In this document: in pieces, positions 42,804 to 52,078 of the stretch
How the letters are laid out: each line of letters begins with the position of its first letter
How positions within the stretch are numbered: position 1 is the stretch's first letter
DNA from: Tardiphaga sp.
GTDB lineage: Bacteria; Pseudomonadota; Alphaproteobacteria; Rhizobiales; Xanthobacteraceae
Direction of reading: 5' to 3'
Length of the DNA stretch: 64,000 nucleotides
NCBI GenBank assembly: GCA_030147505.1
Contig: JASBVG010000092.1
Coordinates: 1-64,000 of the forward strand
Translations under genes and position numbers: made by a program
The notes under the pieces: generated by a model
Seen by the model: the letters and a program-made list of their open reading frames with translations, nothing else
The model's database searches: none
What the model was told of the DNA's origin: nothing

Positions 42804-43060
42804 CTTCTCTCCGTTCGACCGGCCAGTATTGGGAGGCCGGAGGTGTCACCGGGCAGACGAGGCGGAAACCGCCGGACGCCTGAATCCGTCAAAACATAAC
42901 GTTGCCAGCGCCGAATGGAATTCTCAAATTCCGGCGATCCAACGACCGGCCAGCGTTCTTTCGCCGGGCCGCATCCCTATATAAGGTTCCTCCCCACCCC
43001 CGCCAAGGGCAACGCCCGGCCGCGAAATCTGGAATCGGAGGCAGAGTTAAGGTCCATGAG

Positions 43061-43519
43061 ATGCTGAACGACATCTATAACAAGCGCATCATCGAACTTG
43101 CCGGTAATATTCCGCGCCTTGGTCGCTTGCCCTCACCCGACGCCAGCGCCACCGCTCACTCGAAATTGTGCGGCTCGACGGTGAAGATCGACCTCGCCAT
43201 GAATGGCGATGTGGTCACCGACTTCGCCCACGATGTGAAGGCCTGCGCGCTCGGCCAGGCATCGTCCTCGATCATGGCGCGGCATGTGGTCGGCTCCACG
43301 GCTGGCGAGCTGCGCGCGCTACGCGAGACCGTGCGGAAGATGCTGAAGGAGAACGGAGCGCCGCCGACCGATGCAAAATGGGCCGACATCGCCGCCCTGG
43401 AGCCGGTGCGCGATTACAAGGCACGGCATGCCTCGACGCTGCTGACCTTCGACGCGGTGGTCGATGCCATCGGGCAGATTGAGGCGAAAACCGGCAAGAC
43501 GGAAAGCGCGCCGGCATAA
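43061..43519 (+). CDS. NifU/IscU-like iron-sulfur scaffold protein lacking the third cysteine
   Basis: A 152-residue protein of the IscU/SufU fold (MLNDIYNKRIIELAGNIPRLGRL). Cys37 (SKLCGSTVKID) and Cys62 (VKACALGQASSS) match the first two cluster ligands of IscU. The third position, HCS in IscU, reads HAS here (residues 123-125), so the usual third cysteine is absent. It could still bind a cluster with another ligand, or act in delivery. The only good start is the ATG given; GGAGG lies too far upstream to be decisive. It lies between folE and a periplasmic protein gene, without isc or suf genes. Confidence 0.82.
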   Translation: MLNDIYNKRIIELAGNIPRLGRLPSPDASATAHSKLCGSTVKIDLAMNGDVVTDFAHDVKACALGQASSSIMARHVVGSTAGELRALRETVRKMLKENGAPPTDAKWADIAALEPVRDYKARHASTLLTFDAVVDAIGQIEAKTGKTESAPA

Positions 43520-43538
43520 AGCTCGTACGGATCTCGTA

Positions 43539-43629
43539 GGTTGGGTTGAGCGGGGCGATACCCATCCCTGCAAACGCCTAGCTGAAATGAGTATCGCTCC
43601 GGCGCCATGCGCCTGCGCTCAACCCATCC
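43539..43629. repeat. Dispersed intergenic palindromic repeat
   Basis: Outer arms GGTTGGGTTGAGCG and CGCTCAACCCATCC pair almost perfectly, and inner GCGATAC/GTATCGC arms nest within. This composite sits between two convergent genes. It resembles repeats dispersed in Bradyrhizobium-type genomes (recollection). Confidence 0.6.
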
Positions 43630-43639
43630 CAGAAGCGTA

Positions 43640-44545
43640 TCACTTCGCCGGCGCAGCGCCGCCAGTCGGGGCCTGAACTTCTGCGGTCTTGGTGGTCGAG
43701 ACCGTCGATGCCACCGGCTGCTTTTCATGCTCCGCGCCGCTGACGAAGCGATCCTGGATCGTCTTCGGCGCCAGCGAGGCCACAGGTGTCGCCTCCGGCG
43801 CGCGCTCCTGCGGCAACACGTCATCGACCTGATGTGTCGTAACAAGGTTGGAGAGTTTCAGCTCATCCGTCGTCAGGCGGTGCAGATCTTCCCATGGCGG
43901 CACGCTCAGCGAGAGCGAGATCAGATCGCCGGAGCCACCCATCTCCATCGTATATTTGGCGAGACGGCCGACATCGCGCTGCACGATCATCAGATCCTGC
44001 GCCGTATAGCTTGCCGCCTTCGGATCGTCGGCGCGGTCGCCCATCCAGATCTGATGCACGCGGACATGCGCTTCGTCCGGCACATAACGGGTCTTGCCCG
44101 ACAGCAGCAGAAACACGCACATGGATTCGCAATAGGCCTGCGGCAGCACCGCCGGCTTCGTTACGCCCGACGACGACTGCAACTCGATCGAAGCCCCCAC
44201 CGTGGTGCGCAGGCCGAGCTTGCGCCAGCGACGGCCGATCGCGATCGCGTCATTGACCGAGCCGCCGGAGGAATCCAGTACGACGGTAGCGCCGCTCAGG
44301 TCATGATCCCGCGCGAATTCGTCGAAATCTTTCTGCGTATCCCCGGTGACGATGCCCACGGCCGTGAACCAGCCACGGCAATTCGGCTCGCAGGCGACCC
44401 AGGTGAAGCGCATCGGCAACTTGCGTTCTTCCATGACGGCCGCGGAAGCGGCGGTAACCGAGAATGCGGCCCCGAAGCCCGGCAGTGCGATGCAAACGGC
44501 AATCGCACGCAGCAGCGCCGACCCACTCGAACGAAACGACCGCAT
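43640..44545 (-). CDS. Periplasmic ClpP/crotonase-fold protein (COG3904-like)
   Basis: A 301-residue exported protein with signal peptide (LLRAIAVCIALPGFGAAFSVTAASA). GATVVLDSSGGSVNDAIAIGRRWR resembles the oxyanion-hole region of ClpP-like proteases, and PQAYCESMCVFLLLSGKTRYV carries the nucleophile-like Ser flanked by cysteines (ESMC). This pattern is typical of predicted periplasmic ClpP-like proteins, whose activity is mostly unknown. The C-terminal 80 residues are Ala/Pro/Thr-rich. The ATG opens directly on the signal peptide. Monocistronic. Confidence 0.75.
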   Translation of the reverse strand: MRSFRSSGSALLRAIAVCIALPGFGAAFSVTAASAAVMEERKLPMRFTWVACEPNCRGWFTAVGIVTGDTQKDFDEFARDHDLSGATVVLDSSGGSVNDAIAIGRRWRKLGLRTTVGASIELQSSSGVTKPAVLPQAYCESMCVFLLLSGKTRYVPDEAHVRVHQIWMGDRADDPKAASYTAQDLMIVQRDVGRLAKYTMEMGGSGDLISLSLSVPPWEDLHRLTTDELKLSNLVTTHQVDDVLPQERAPEATPVASLAPKTIQDRFVSGAEHEKQPVASTVSTTKTAEVQAPTGGAAPAK

Positions 44546-44789
44546 CAAGCTCAACCCGGTTCCTTTCCCGCGCTCACATGAGAGCTGGCTACTGAGCAAT
44601 GGCCACACCGAACGCTCATGATTCCGTCACACGGGCGTTATCAAAAACCTATCCTGCCCGCGTCCCGCGTCCAGTTACTTTTGCTGCACCGCATGCGATA
44701 AACCGGCAGGTGTGACCCCTGTGCATAAGCGCTGCGGTTCCCTGCCATGAAACCCGGCAAATCTTGACCGATCCGATAGCAAGCAGATC

Positions 44790-45134
44790 ATGAATCACTC
44801 ATCCGCATGCCCGCATTGCATCGGTATCATCCGACGGTCCCCACGGAATCTTGGCCGAGGTGCGATCTGGCTTTACCGCCACAGCTTCTCGCCGCTGGTC
44901 GGCTTCAATTGCCGTCACATCCCGTCGTGTTCAATCTATGGCGACGAGGCGATCGAACGCTACGGGCTGTGGGCCGGAGGCTGGATGACATTGGCACGCC
45001 TGCTGCGCTGCCAGCCCTGGGGAACATCCGGCATCGACAATGTGCCGGCAACGGCGCCCGCCGACGCGCGCTGGTATTTGCCTTGGCGCTATGCGCGCTG
45101 GCGCGGCGTCAATGATGCCGCAGGTGCAGAATAG
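44790..45134 (+). CDS. yidD: Membrane protein insertion efficiency factor YidD
   Basis: A 114-residue member of the YidD family, which assists YidC in membrane insertion. The signature IWLYRHSFSPLVGFNCRHIPSCSIYGDEAIERYG (two parts) with its Cys pair, and RLLRCQPWGTSGIDNVP, are present. YidD usually lies next to rnpA and yidC in gammaproteobacteria; in rhizobia it often stands apart, near hisI/folE, as here. It converges with the MFS gene with a three-base gap. Confidence 0.92.
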   Translation: MNHSSACPHCIGIIRRSPRNLGRGAIWLYRHSFSPLVGFNCRHIPSCSIYGDEAIERYGLWAGGWMTLARLLRCQPWGTSGIDNVPATAPADARWYLPWRYARWRGVNDAAGAE

Positions 45135-45137
45135 AAC

Positions 45138-46265
45138 TCACATCGCAACGTGCGTTGCGAGACGCCGGCTCCACAGGATTGCCGACAAGGCGGTGGCGAG
45201 AAAAGCCATCGCGACAAAGCCAGATGCGTGGAAGTGACCGCCGGCGAACAGCAGGCCGCCGATGCCCGATCCGATGGCCTGGCCGACATAGAGCATCGAG
45301 GTATTGAGCGACACGGCTGCTGCGCCCGCGGCCGGCGCGGCCATGATCAGGCGCACCTGCTGCATCGAGGTGATGGCGCCGAACCCGAGGCCCCAGATCG
45401 CAACGCCCAGCGCCATCACGGCGAGATGGCCGGCACCGACGGTCCACACCGACATCCCCGCCAGCACGAGCGAAGTCGAGAGGATGGAGGTTCGAAGCGG
45501 TCCCCAATTGTCGACGATGCGCGTCGCCGTCATGATGCCGAGGAAACCACAGACACCGTAGATCGCGAACACGGAGGCCGCTGCATCGTGCCCTGCTCCG
45601 GCCAGGCGTTCGAGTAGCGGCGCCATGAAGGTGAAGATCGAGAACTGTCCAGCGATCTGCAGGGTGGTGATCAAGAGCAGTAGCAGCACGAGCCGGTTGC
45701 GCGCCAGCGCAGACCATGTGGAGAGATCGACCGGCGCGCCGAACAGACCGCGCGGAATCCGCCACATCAGCAGCGCAAGGCTGATGCAGCTCATCGCGCC
45801 GACGACGCCATACACTTCGCGCCAGCCGAACCGGCTCGCAATGAATGTCACCAGCGGGAGGCCGACCGCCGCGGCGAGTGTCCAGCCGAGAAAGACGTAA
45901 GCGACGCTGCTGGCGCGCTTTTCCGGCGGCACCAGCATGCCGACGACACCCGCCGCCTGCGGCGTGTAGGGCGCAGCCGCGATGCACATGACGAGGCGTA
46001 TGGCGAGCAGGACGGTGTAATTCGGCGCAAAGGCCGATGCCAGATTGCACACAGCGACGACCGCGATCACCCCGATCAGCATGTACCGGCGCTCGACGCG
46101 GCTGGTCAGCCAGGACATCAGCGGCGAGCAGATGCACAGCATCACCGCGCCGAAGGTGATGAGAAGTCCTGCTTCCCGGATGGTGACGCCGAGCCCGGCC
46201 GACAACTCGCCAAGCATCGCCGTCGGCCCCAGCAAGCCAATGCCGGTGACGAAATTGCCGATCAT
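45138..46265 (-). CDS. MFS transporter (drug/arabinose efflux type)
   Basis: A 375-residue protein with about 12 hydrophobic helices. The MFS motif A-like loop is SWLTSRVERRYMLIG between helices 2 and 3, and helix 4-5 contains RLVMCIAAAPYTPQAAGVVGMLVPPEKRASSVAYVFLGWTLAAAVGLP (in parts), typical of the YdhP/AraJ group of drug/H+ antiporters. The start is the ATG MIGNFVTGIG; a TTG 12 codons earlier (MSQARPFAPTAL) would also be reasonable because no Shine-Dalgarno decides. Divergent from thrS. Substrate unknown. Confidence 0.82.
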   Translation of the reverse strand: MIGNFVTGIGLLGPTAMLGELSAGLGVTIREAGLLITFGAVMLCICSPLMSWLTSRVERRYMLIGVIAVVAVCNLASAFAPNYTVLLAIRLVMCIAAAPYTPQAAGVVGMLVPPEKRASSVAYVFLGWTLAAAVGLPLVTFIASRFGWREVYGVVGAMSCISLALLMWRIPRGLFGAPVDLSTWSALARNRLVLLLLLITTLQIAGQFSIFTFMAPLLERLAGAGHDAAASVFAIYGVCGFLGIMTATRIVDNWGPLRTSILSTSLVLAGMSVWTVGAGHLAVMALGVAIWGLGFGAITSMQQVRLIMAAPAAGAAAVSLNTSMLYVGQAIGSGIGGLLFAGGHFHASGFVAMAFLATALSAILWSRRLATHVAM

Positions 46266-46447
46266 GAGCGCGGTGGGAGCGAAGGGGCGAGCTTGGGACA
46301 AGATGCGGTACTTTAGTGATGCAACCGTGACCGCGTCAAACCATGCCAGCCCCTGCCGCAGCGGTGTTGCATCACCCGAATCGCCTGCTATACCGCTGTT
46401 CCCGCTTACCTGCGCCCGTGTGCAGGAGTGAGCCACAGGAGAAAGAC

Positions 46448-48484
46448 ATGTCAGACAACTACAAGCCGCCGTCCGATTTCCAGTTCGGACTTGCCAACCT
46501 CGCCCCCGTACCCAGCAGCAATGTCAGCCTCACCTTCCCGGACGGCGCCGTGCGCCAGTATCCGACGGGCACAACGGGCTTCGACATCGCCAAGGGCATC
46601 TCGCCCTCGCTCGCCAAGCGCACCGTCGCGATGGCGCTGGATGGCGTGGTCACCGACCTCAACGATCCCATCACCGCCGACGCCAGGCTCGAGCTGATCA
46701 ATCGCGACGACCCGCGCGCGCTGGAGCTGATCCGGCATGACGCTGCGCATGTGCTCGCCGAGGCCGTGCAGACGCTGTGGCCCTCGACGCAGGTGACCAT
46801 CGGTCCCGTGATCGAGAACGGTTTCTACTACGACTTCTATCGCGAGGAGCCGTTCACGCCGGAAGATTTCGCCGCCATCGAGAAGAAGATGCGCGAGCTG
46901 ATCGCGGGCGACAAGCCCTTCACCAAGGAAGTGTGGGACCGCGAAAAGACCAAGCAGGTGTTCCGCGACAAGGGTGAAGCCTTCAAGGTTGAGCTGGTCG
47001 ACGCCATTCCCGGCACCGAGCCGATCAAGATCTATTACCAGGGCGACTGGTTCGACCTCTGCCGCGGCCCGCATATGACGTCCACCGGCAAGATCGGCAA
47101 CGCGTTCAAGCTGATGAAGGTGGCCGGCGCCTATTGGCGCGGCGACAGCAACAATCCGATGCTGACGCGCATCTACGGCACCGCCTTCGCCAAGCAGGAA
47201 GACCTCGACGCCTATCTCAAGCAGATCGAGGAGGCGGAGAAGCGCGACCACCGCAAGCTCGGCCGCGAGCTCGACCTCTTCCACTTCCAGGAAGAAGGCC
47301 CGGGCGTCGTGTTCTGGCATCCGAAGGGCTGGACCATCTTCCAGGCGCTGATCGCCTATATGCGCCGCCGCCTCACCGGCGACTATCAGGAGGTCAATGC
47401 ACCGCAGATCCTCGACAAGGGCCTGTGGGAGACCTCGGGCCACTGGGGCTGGTACCGCGAAAACATGTTCGCGGCGCAGTCGGCTGGTGATGAAGCCGAA
47501 GACAAGCGCTGGTTCGCGCTCAAGCCGATGAACTGCCCGGGCCATGTGCAGATCTTCAAGCACGGGCTGAAGAGCTATCGCGACCTGCCGCTGCGTCTCG
47601 CCGAATTCGGCGTGGTGCATCGCTATGAGGCCTCGGGCGCCATGCACGGCCTGATGCGCGTGCGCGGCTTCACCCAGGACGACGCGCATGTGTTCTGCAC
47701 CGAGGACCAGCTCGCCGACGAATGTCTCAAGATCAACGACCTGATCCTGTCGACCTACTCCGACTTCGACTTCGGCGACATCGTGGTGAAACTCTCCACG
47801 CGGCCGGAGAAGCGTGTCGGTACCGACGAGATGTGGGATCACGCCGAGCGCGTGATGGCCACCGTGCTGTCGATGATCGAGAGCCAATCGGGCGGCCGCA
47901 TCAAGACCGAGATCTCGCCGGGCGAAGGCGCGTTTTACGGGCCAAAATTCGAATATGTGCTGCGCGACGCGATCGGCCGCGACTGGCAGTGCGGCACGAC
48001 GCAGGTCGACTTCAACTTGCCGGAACGTTTCGGCGCGTTCTATATCGATGCTGACGGATCAAAGAAGGCACCGGTGATGGTGCATCGCGCGATCTGCGGC
48101 TCGATGGAGCGCTTCATCGGTATCCTGATCGAGCACTATGCCGGCAACTTCCCGCTCTGGCTCTCGCCGACGCAGGTGGTGGTCACCACGATCACGTCGG
48201 AAGGCGACGAATACGCCAAGGTCGTCGCTGCGGCTGCCCGCAAGGCTGGCCTCCGCGTCGAGATCGACCTGCGCAACGAGAAAATCAACTACAAGGTCCG
48301 CGAGCACTCGCTGGCCAAGATCCCTGCTCTTCTCGTGGTCGGCAAGAAGGAAGCCGAGACGCATTCGGTCTCCGTCCGCCGCCTCGGCAGTGAAGGCCAG
48401 AAGGTGTTGTCTACCGAGGAAGCCATCGCCGCGCTGGTCGAGGAAGCGACCCCGCCGGATATCAAGCGGGCCAAAGCGAGCTGA
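46448..48484 (+). CDS. thrS: Threonyl-tRNA synthetase
   Basis: Class II aminoacyl-tRNA synthetase of 678 residues charging tRNA-Thr. N-terminal TGS domain (LTFPDGAVRQYPTGTTGFDIAKGISPSLAKR in parts), then the editing/SAD domain with HDAAHVLAEAVQTLWP, the catalytic core with MNCPGHVQIFKHGLKSY and FYGPKFEYVLRDAIGR, and the C-terminal anticodon domain. AGGAG lies seven bases before the ATG. It is followed after three bases by a small gene, then a terminator. Confidence 0.97.
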   Translation: MSDNYKPPSDFQFGLANLAPVPSSNVSLTFPDGAVRQYPTGTTGFDIAKGISPSLAKRTVAMALDGVVTDLNDPITADARLELINRDDPRALELIRHDAAHVLAEAVQTLWPSTQVTIGPVIENGFYYDFYREEPFTPEDFAAIEKKMRELIAGDKPFTKEVWDREKTKQVFRDKGEAFKVELVDAIPGTEPIKIYYQGDWFDLCRGPHMTSTGKIGNAFKLMKVAGAYWRGDSNNPMLTRIYGTAFAKQEDLDAYLKQIEEAEKRDHRKLGRELDLFHFQEEGPGVVFWHPKGWTIFQALIAYMRRRLTGDYQEVNAPQILDKGLWETSGHWGWYRENMFAAQSAGDEAEDKRWFALKPMNCPGHVQIFKHGLKSYRDLPLRLAEFGVVHRYEASGAMHGLMRVRGFTQDDAHVFCTEDQLADECLKINDLILSTYSDFDFGDIVVKLSTRPEKRVGTDEMWDHAERVMATVLSMIESQSGGRIKTEISPGEGAFYGPKFEYVLRDAIGRDWQCGTTQVDFNLPERFGAFYIDADGSKKAPVMVHRAICGSMERFIGILIEHYAGNFPLWLSPTQVVVTTITSEGDEYAKVVAAAARKAGLRVEIDLRNEKINYKVREHSLAKIPALLVVGKKEAETHSVSVRRLGSEGQKVLSTEEAIAALVEEATPPDIKRAKAS

Positions 48485-48487
48485 GCC

Positions 48488-48700
48488 ATGAGCGATGATG
48501 ACGAGATCGAGATCGAAGCCTTCCCGCTGCGGTCCTATCAGCTGATCCCGGACCCGAACCGGCCGGACGTGGTGGCGCTCGCGCTCGAGACCGAGCGCGG
48601 CCACAGCCTCTATCTGGCATCGCGTGCGGTGCTGGAGGATCTCGGCCGCGATCTCCTCGATCGCGCCGCGAAGATGCCGGAACACAAGACGGCAACCTAG
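48488..48700 (+). CDS. Small acidic protein downstream of thrS
   Basis: A 70-residue acidic protein (MSDDDEIEIEAFPLRSYQLI, then RPDVVALALETERGHSLYLASRAVLEDLGRDLLDRAAKM). No recognised domain. Three bases after thrS, likely co-translated, ahead of the terminator. A compact beta-beta-alpha fold is suggested by the alternation of hydrophobic residues. Confidence 0.7.
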   Translation: MSDDDEIEIEAFPLRSYQLIPDPNRPDVVALALETERGHSLYLASRAVLEDLGRDLLDRAAKMPEHKTAT

Positions 48701-48734
48701 CGCCCGGCAGGCGATCACAATCCGTCTAAAAGAC

Positions 48735-48760
48735 AAGGGCCCGCCTCAACGCGGGCCTTT
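48735..48760 (+). terminator. Rho-independent terminator after thrS operon
   Basis: AAGGGCCCGC-ctcaac-GCGGGCCTTT; stem of about seven GC pairs and a short T-run, 35 bases after the small gene. Confidence 0.75.
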
Positions 48761-48813
48761 GTGCGTGGTATGCGATCAATCAAACTGCATCGCCCACTTG
48801 CGAGACATTGCCC

Positions 48814-49380
48814 GTGACCGACACGATCGAATTCCTGAAGACCCGCCGCTCTGTCAAGCCGCGCGAAATGTCGGGCAAAGGCCCCTCCTCCGCCGAGCTT
48901 GAAACCATCCTGACCATCGGCGCGCGGGTGCCGGATCACGGTAAGCTCGCTCCGTGGCGCTTCATCGTGTTCGAGGCCGATGCCCGCAAGCGCGCCGGCA
49001 ATGTGATCGCCACGGTGTTCGCCCGCAAGAATCCGGATGCACCGCATGAGACGGTCGAAGCGGAGAAACAGCGTCTCACCGAAGCGCCGCTGGTGATCGC
49101 GGTGGTCTCCTCGCTGAAGCAGCATCCGAAGGTGCCGGCCTGGGAGCAGGAACTGTCGGCCGGCGCGAGCTGCATGAACATCGTCGCGGCCGCCTCGGCG
49201 CTCGGTTATGGCGCCAACTGGCTCACTGGCTGGTTTGCCTTCGACCGGGACGTGCTGGCAGGGCTGGGCCTGACTGCCGACGAAAAGCTTGCCGGCTTCA
49301 TTCATATCGGTGGCAAGCCGGACAGGGCGATCGAGGATCGTCCGCGACCGGATTTGAAAGATCTGGTGACGCGGTTCTGA
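48814..49380 (+). CDS. Nitroreductase-family flavoprotein
   Basis: FMN-dependent oxidoreductase of 188 residues. TDTIEFLKTRRSVKPREM at the N-terminus includes the FMN-phosphate-binding RRS motif, ARVPDHGKLAPWRFIVFE the second FMN site, and ALGYGANWLTGWFAF the third. Similar to YdjA-type nitroreductases (short form). The GTG start is preferred because TTG six bases earlier lacks spacing to GAG. Substrates are unknown quinones, nitro compounds or other acceptors. Confidence 0.85.
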   Translation: MTDTIEFLKTRRSVKPREMSGKGPSSAELETILTIGARVPDHGKLAPWRFIVFEADARKRAGNVIATVFARKNPDAPHETVEAEKQRLTEAPLVIAVVSSLKQHPKVPAWEQELSAGASCMNIVAAASALGYGANWLTGWFAFDRDVLAGLGLTADEKLAGFIHIGGKPDRAIEDRPRPDLKDLVTRF

Positions 49381-49390
49381 ACCGCGTCCC

Positions 49391-51877
49391 CTACGCCGCC
49401 TGCGACGCCCGGCTGCCGAATTTCTGCAGCAACACGTTGAGTTCGGCCGCCGGCTTCGCGGCGCTGAACAGATAGCCCTGCACTTCGTTGCAGCCTTCCG
49501 CGCGCAGGCGCTCGAGCTGTTCCCTTGTCTCCACGCCCTCGGCCGTCGTGGTGATATTCATGCTGCGGCCGAGACCGGAGATCGCACGCACGATCGCCAT
49601 GCAGTCCGGGCGCTCGACCAGATCCTTCACGAAGGAGCGGTCGATCTTGATCTTGTCGAACGGGAAACTGCGGAGATAGCTTAGCGACGAATAACCGGTG
49701 CCGAAATCATCCATGGAAATACGGACCCCGAGCGTACGGAGTTGATGCAGCGTCGCGATATTCGCTTCGGTCTCGGCGAGGAACACGCTTTCGGTGATTT
49801 CCAGCTCCAGCCGGTGCGGCGACAGGCCGGAATAAGCAAGCGCTGCCACGACAACCTGCACGAGGTTGCGGCTGCGGAACTGGACCGGTGAAAGATTGAC
49901 GGCCACCTTCACATCGTCAGACCACTTCGCAGCTTCCGCGCAGGCAGTGCGCAGCACCCATTCGCCGAGCGCGACGATCAGGCCGATATCCTCGGCCACC
50001 GGGATGAAATCGGCCGGCGAGATCATGCCCTTGTCGGGATGTCTCCAGCGCAGCAAGGCCTCGAAGCCGACAATGCGGTCGGCAGCGATATCGACCAGCG
50101 GCTGATAGTGTAGTTCGAATTCACCATCTGCATAGGCACTGCGCAGATCGAGTTCCATATCGCGGCGTTTCTGCGCTTGACGATCCATCTCCCGCTCGAA
50201 GAAATGATGCACATTGCCGCCTTCGGCCTTGGCGCGATACAGCGCCATGTCGGCGTTGCGCATCAGCTCTTCGCTCGTCATTCCGTCGCCCGGCGACAGC
50301 GCGATGCCGATGCTGGCACCTATCACCACTTCGATGTCATCGCCCATGTCATATGGCGCGCTGATGATCGCGATCATGCGCGCGGCAAATTCATTGACCT
50401 CGTTGAGCGTGACGTCAGAGGTCAGGACGACCGCGAATTCATCGCCGCCCAATCGCGCCACCAGATTGCTGCCACGGACCTCGTTGCGCATCCGCACGGC
50501 AACTTGCTTGAGCAAGCGATCGCCAGTCGGATGACCAAAGGAGTCGTTGACGTTCTTGAACAGATCGAGGTCGATGCACAGAACAGCTACGTGCCGCTCG
50601 GGATCGTTGTGATCGAGTGCTTGCGCCAGCCGCTCCTGGTAGAAGACGCGGTTCGGCAAATCGGTGAGAGCATCGTGATGCGCCATATGGGCAACCCGCG
50701 CCTCGGCCTTGCGGCGCTCGGTGATATCGACGATGGCAACAAGGAAGCCGTCGCGACCGTCGAACACCACCCGGCGACCATAGGTCAGAACCTGAATTTC
50801 GGTGCCATCGGCCTTGATGTGCCGCCAGTTCTGATCGGACTGATAGCTGTCGCCGAGCTGGGTAAGCGCGCGCGTATGCGCCTCCCATTCGTCGCGTGGC
50901 CAGATCTCTTTCAACTCCATGCGCAGGAAGGATTCGCGCTCATAACCGTAATGCGCCACAGCAGCATCGTTGACGCTGAGAAAGCGCATGGTCTCGGCGT
51001 CGAACACCCACATGGGCATCGGATTGCCATCGAACAGCAATCTGAACGAAGCATCGCGACGCTTGATTTCGGTGATGTCGGAGACGGTCAGCGAGACCAG
51101 ATCTCCGAACGCGGTGGCGGTAAGACGCAGATTACGCTCGTCGCTATCGATCTCGAGGCGGCCACTGGCTTCCGAGCCGTTCGTCTTTTTGGCGATCATC
51201 GACAGCAGCCAGCGCGTGACATCGGGAAGACACAGCGCATGTCCGCCTTCGCTCAGACGTCGCCATTGCAGCTCGGGCGCCGCGACTTTCAGGAGGCGAG
51301 CTGCACCCTGATTGTGATGGACAATCTGGAAATCGAAGGCATGGTTTGCCGAATTACGGATCGCGGCGAGTGAGACGATACCCTCGTCGGTGGAGGAAAA
51401 GATCGCATCCACCAGATTATAGCGCGGCCCCTGCTCGTTGATATAAGCGCCCACCAATTTGACGCCCCAGCGCGATGCGGTTGGCAGGGCCAGAATGTCA
51501 TAGGTCTGCACCAAACCGTCGCGCACGCAATGCGCCGAGGCGAGATGCGGCCGACCCGTTTGCAGCGCGCAATTGGCGGCCTCGGTCAGCGCCCTTGCAC
51601 AATCCGGCGGCAGGACATCGAGCGGGATATCCCAACGCTCGTCGCCCAGCCATTGCTGGACATAACGCCCGCTGCGGGAGACCTCGTAACTGTCGCCGCG
51701 AGATTTCAGCAGCACGATGTGATCTGCCATACGACCGAGGCTACCGAGCATCACCTCTTCATAACCGGGAAGGATCTGCCCCGGCCGCACGGCCGCTTGC
51801 CACTTGCGCTGCAGAGCAGGAATGTCGTCGAAAACTTTGACGTCCGCATTGGCGGATAACTTCTTGGCCGCGATCAC
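49391..51877 (-). CDS. PAS-GGDEF-EAL c-di-GMP turnover protein
   Basis: An 828-residue cytoplasmic signalling protein. After an N-terminal sensor region (possible PAS, about 1-260) comes a PAS domain (about 270-390, FRLLFDGNPMPMWVFDAETM), a GGDEF domain with intact ARLGGDEFAVVL and an EAL domain (GFEALLRWRHPDKG, DDFGTGYSSLSYL, TTTAEGVET). Both outputs look active. No I-site RxxD precedes GGDEF (RGSN instead). The GTG start has AAGGA seven bases upstream. It has no transmembrane segments. Monocistronic. Confidence 0.9.
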   Translation of the reverse strand: MIAAKKLSANADVKVFDDIPALQRKWQAAVRPGQILPGYEEVMLGSLGRMADHIVLLKSRGDSYEVSRSGRYVQQWLGDERWDIPLDVLPPDCARALTEAANCALQTGRPHLASAHCVRDGLVQTYDILALPTASRWGVKLVGAYINEQGPRYNLVDAIFSSTDEGIVSLAAIRNSANHAFDFQIVHHNQGAARLLKVAAPELQWRRLSEGGHALCLPDVTRWLLSMIAKKTNGSEASGRLEIDSDERNLRLTATAFGDLVSLTVSDITEIKRRDASFRLLFDGNPMPMWVFDAETMRFLSVNDAAVAHYGYERESFLRMELKEIWPRDEWEAHTRALTQLGDSYQSDQNWRHIKADGTEIQVLTYGRRVVFDGRDGFLVAIVDITERRKAEARVAHMAHHDALTDLPNRVFYQERLAQALDHNDPERHVAVLCIDLDLFKNVNDSFGHPTGDRLLKQVAVRMRNEVRGSNLVARLGGDEFAVVLTSDVTLNEVNEFAARMIAIISAPYDMGDDIEVVIGASIGIALSPGDGMTSEELMRNADMALYRAKAEGGNVHHFFEREMDRQAQKRRDMELDLRSAYADGEFELHYQPLVDIAADRIVGFEALLRWRHPDKGMISPADFIPVAEDIGLIVALGEWVLRTACAEAAKWSDDVKVAVNLSPVQFRSRNLVQVVVAALAYSGLSPHRLELEITESVFLAETEANIATLHQLRTLGVRISMDDFGTGYSSLSYLRSFPFDKIKIDRSFVKDLVERPDCMAIVRAISGLGRSMNITTTAEGVETREQLERLRAEGCNEVQGYLFSAAKPAAELNVLLQKFGSRASQAA

Positions 51878-52078
51878 GACACATCCTTGCGAAACTTGTA
51901 CCGGTATCCGCTATTCAGGCTTGCTCGCTTAATGCCGTGTAAACGTTTTGCGGCCGAAGGCCTCCACGTCCTCATGCCACAGCTCAAACTCGCGCGATGG
52001 TTAGTTCGCGATTCACAACAATGACAAGGGGATGACAGTTCGATCGCATTCGATGCGAATGCGCTGATATCGCAGCAA

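Noticed and set aside
46451..47887. 478-codon open frame on the minus strand
   Set aside because: Antisense to thrS, which has all class II synthetase motifs.
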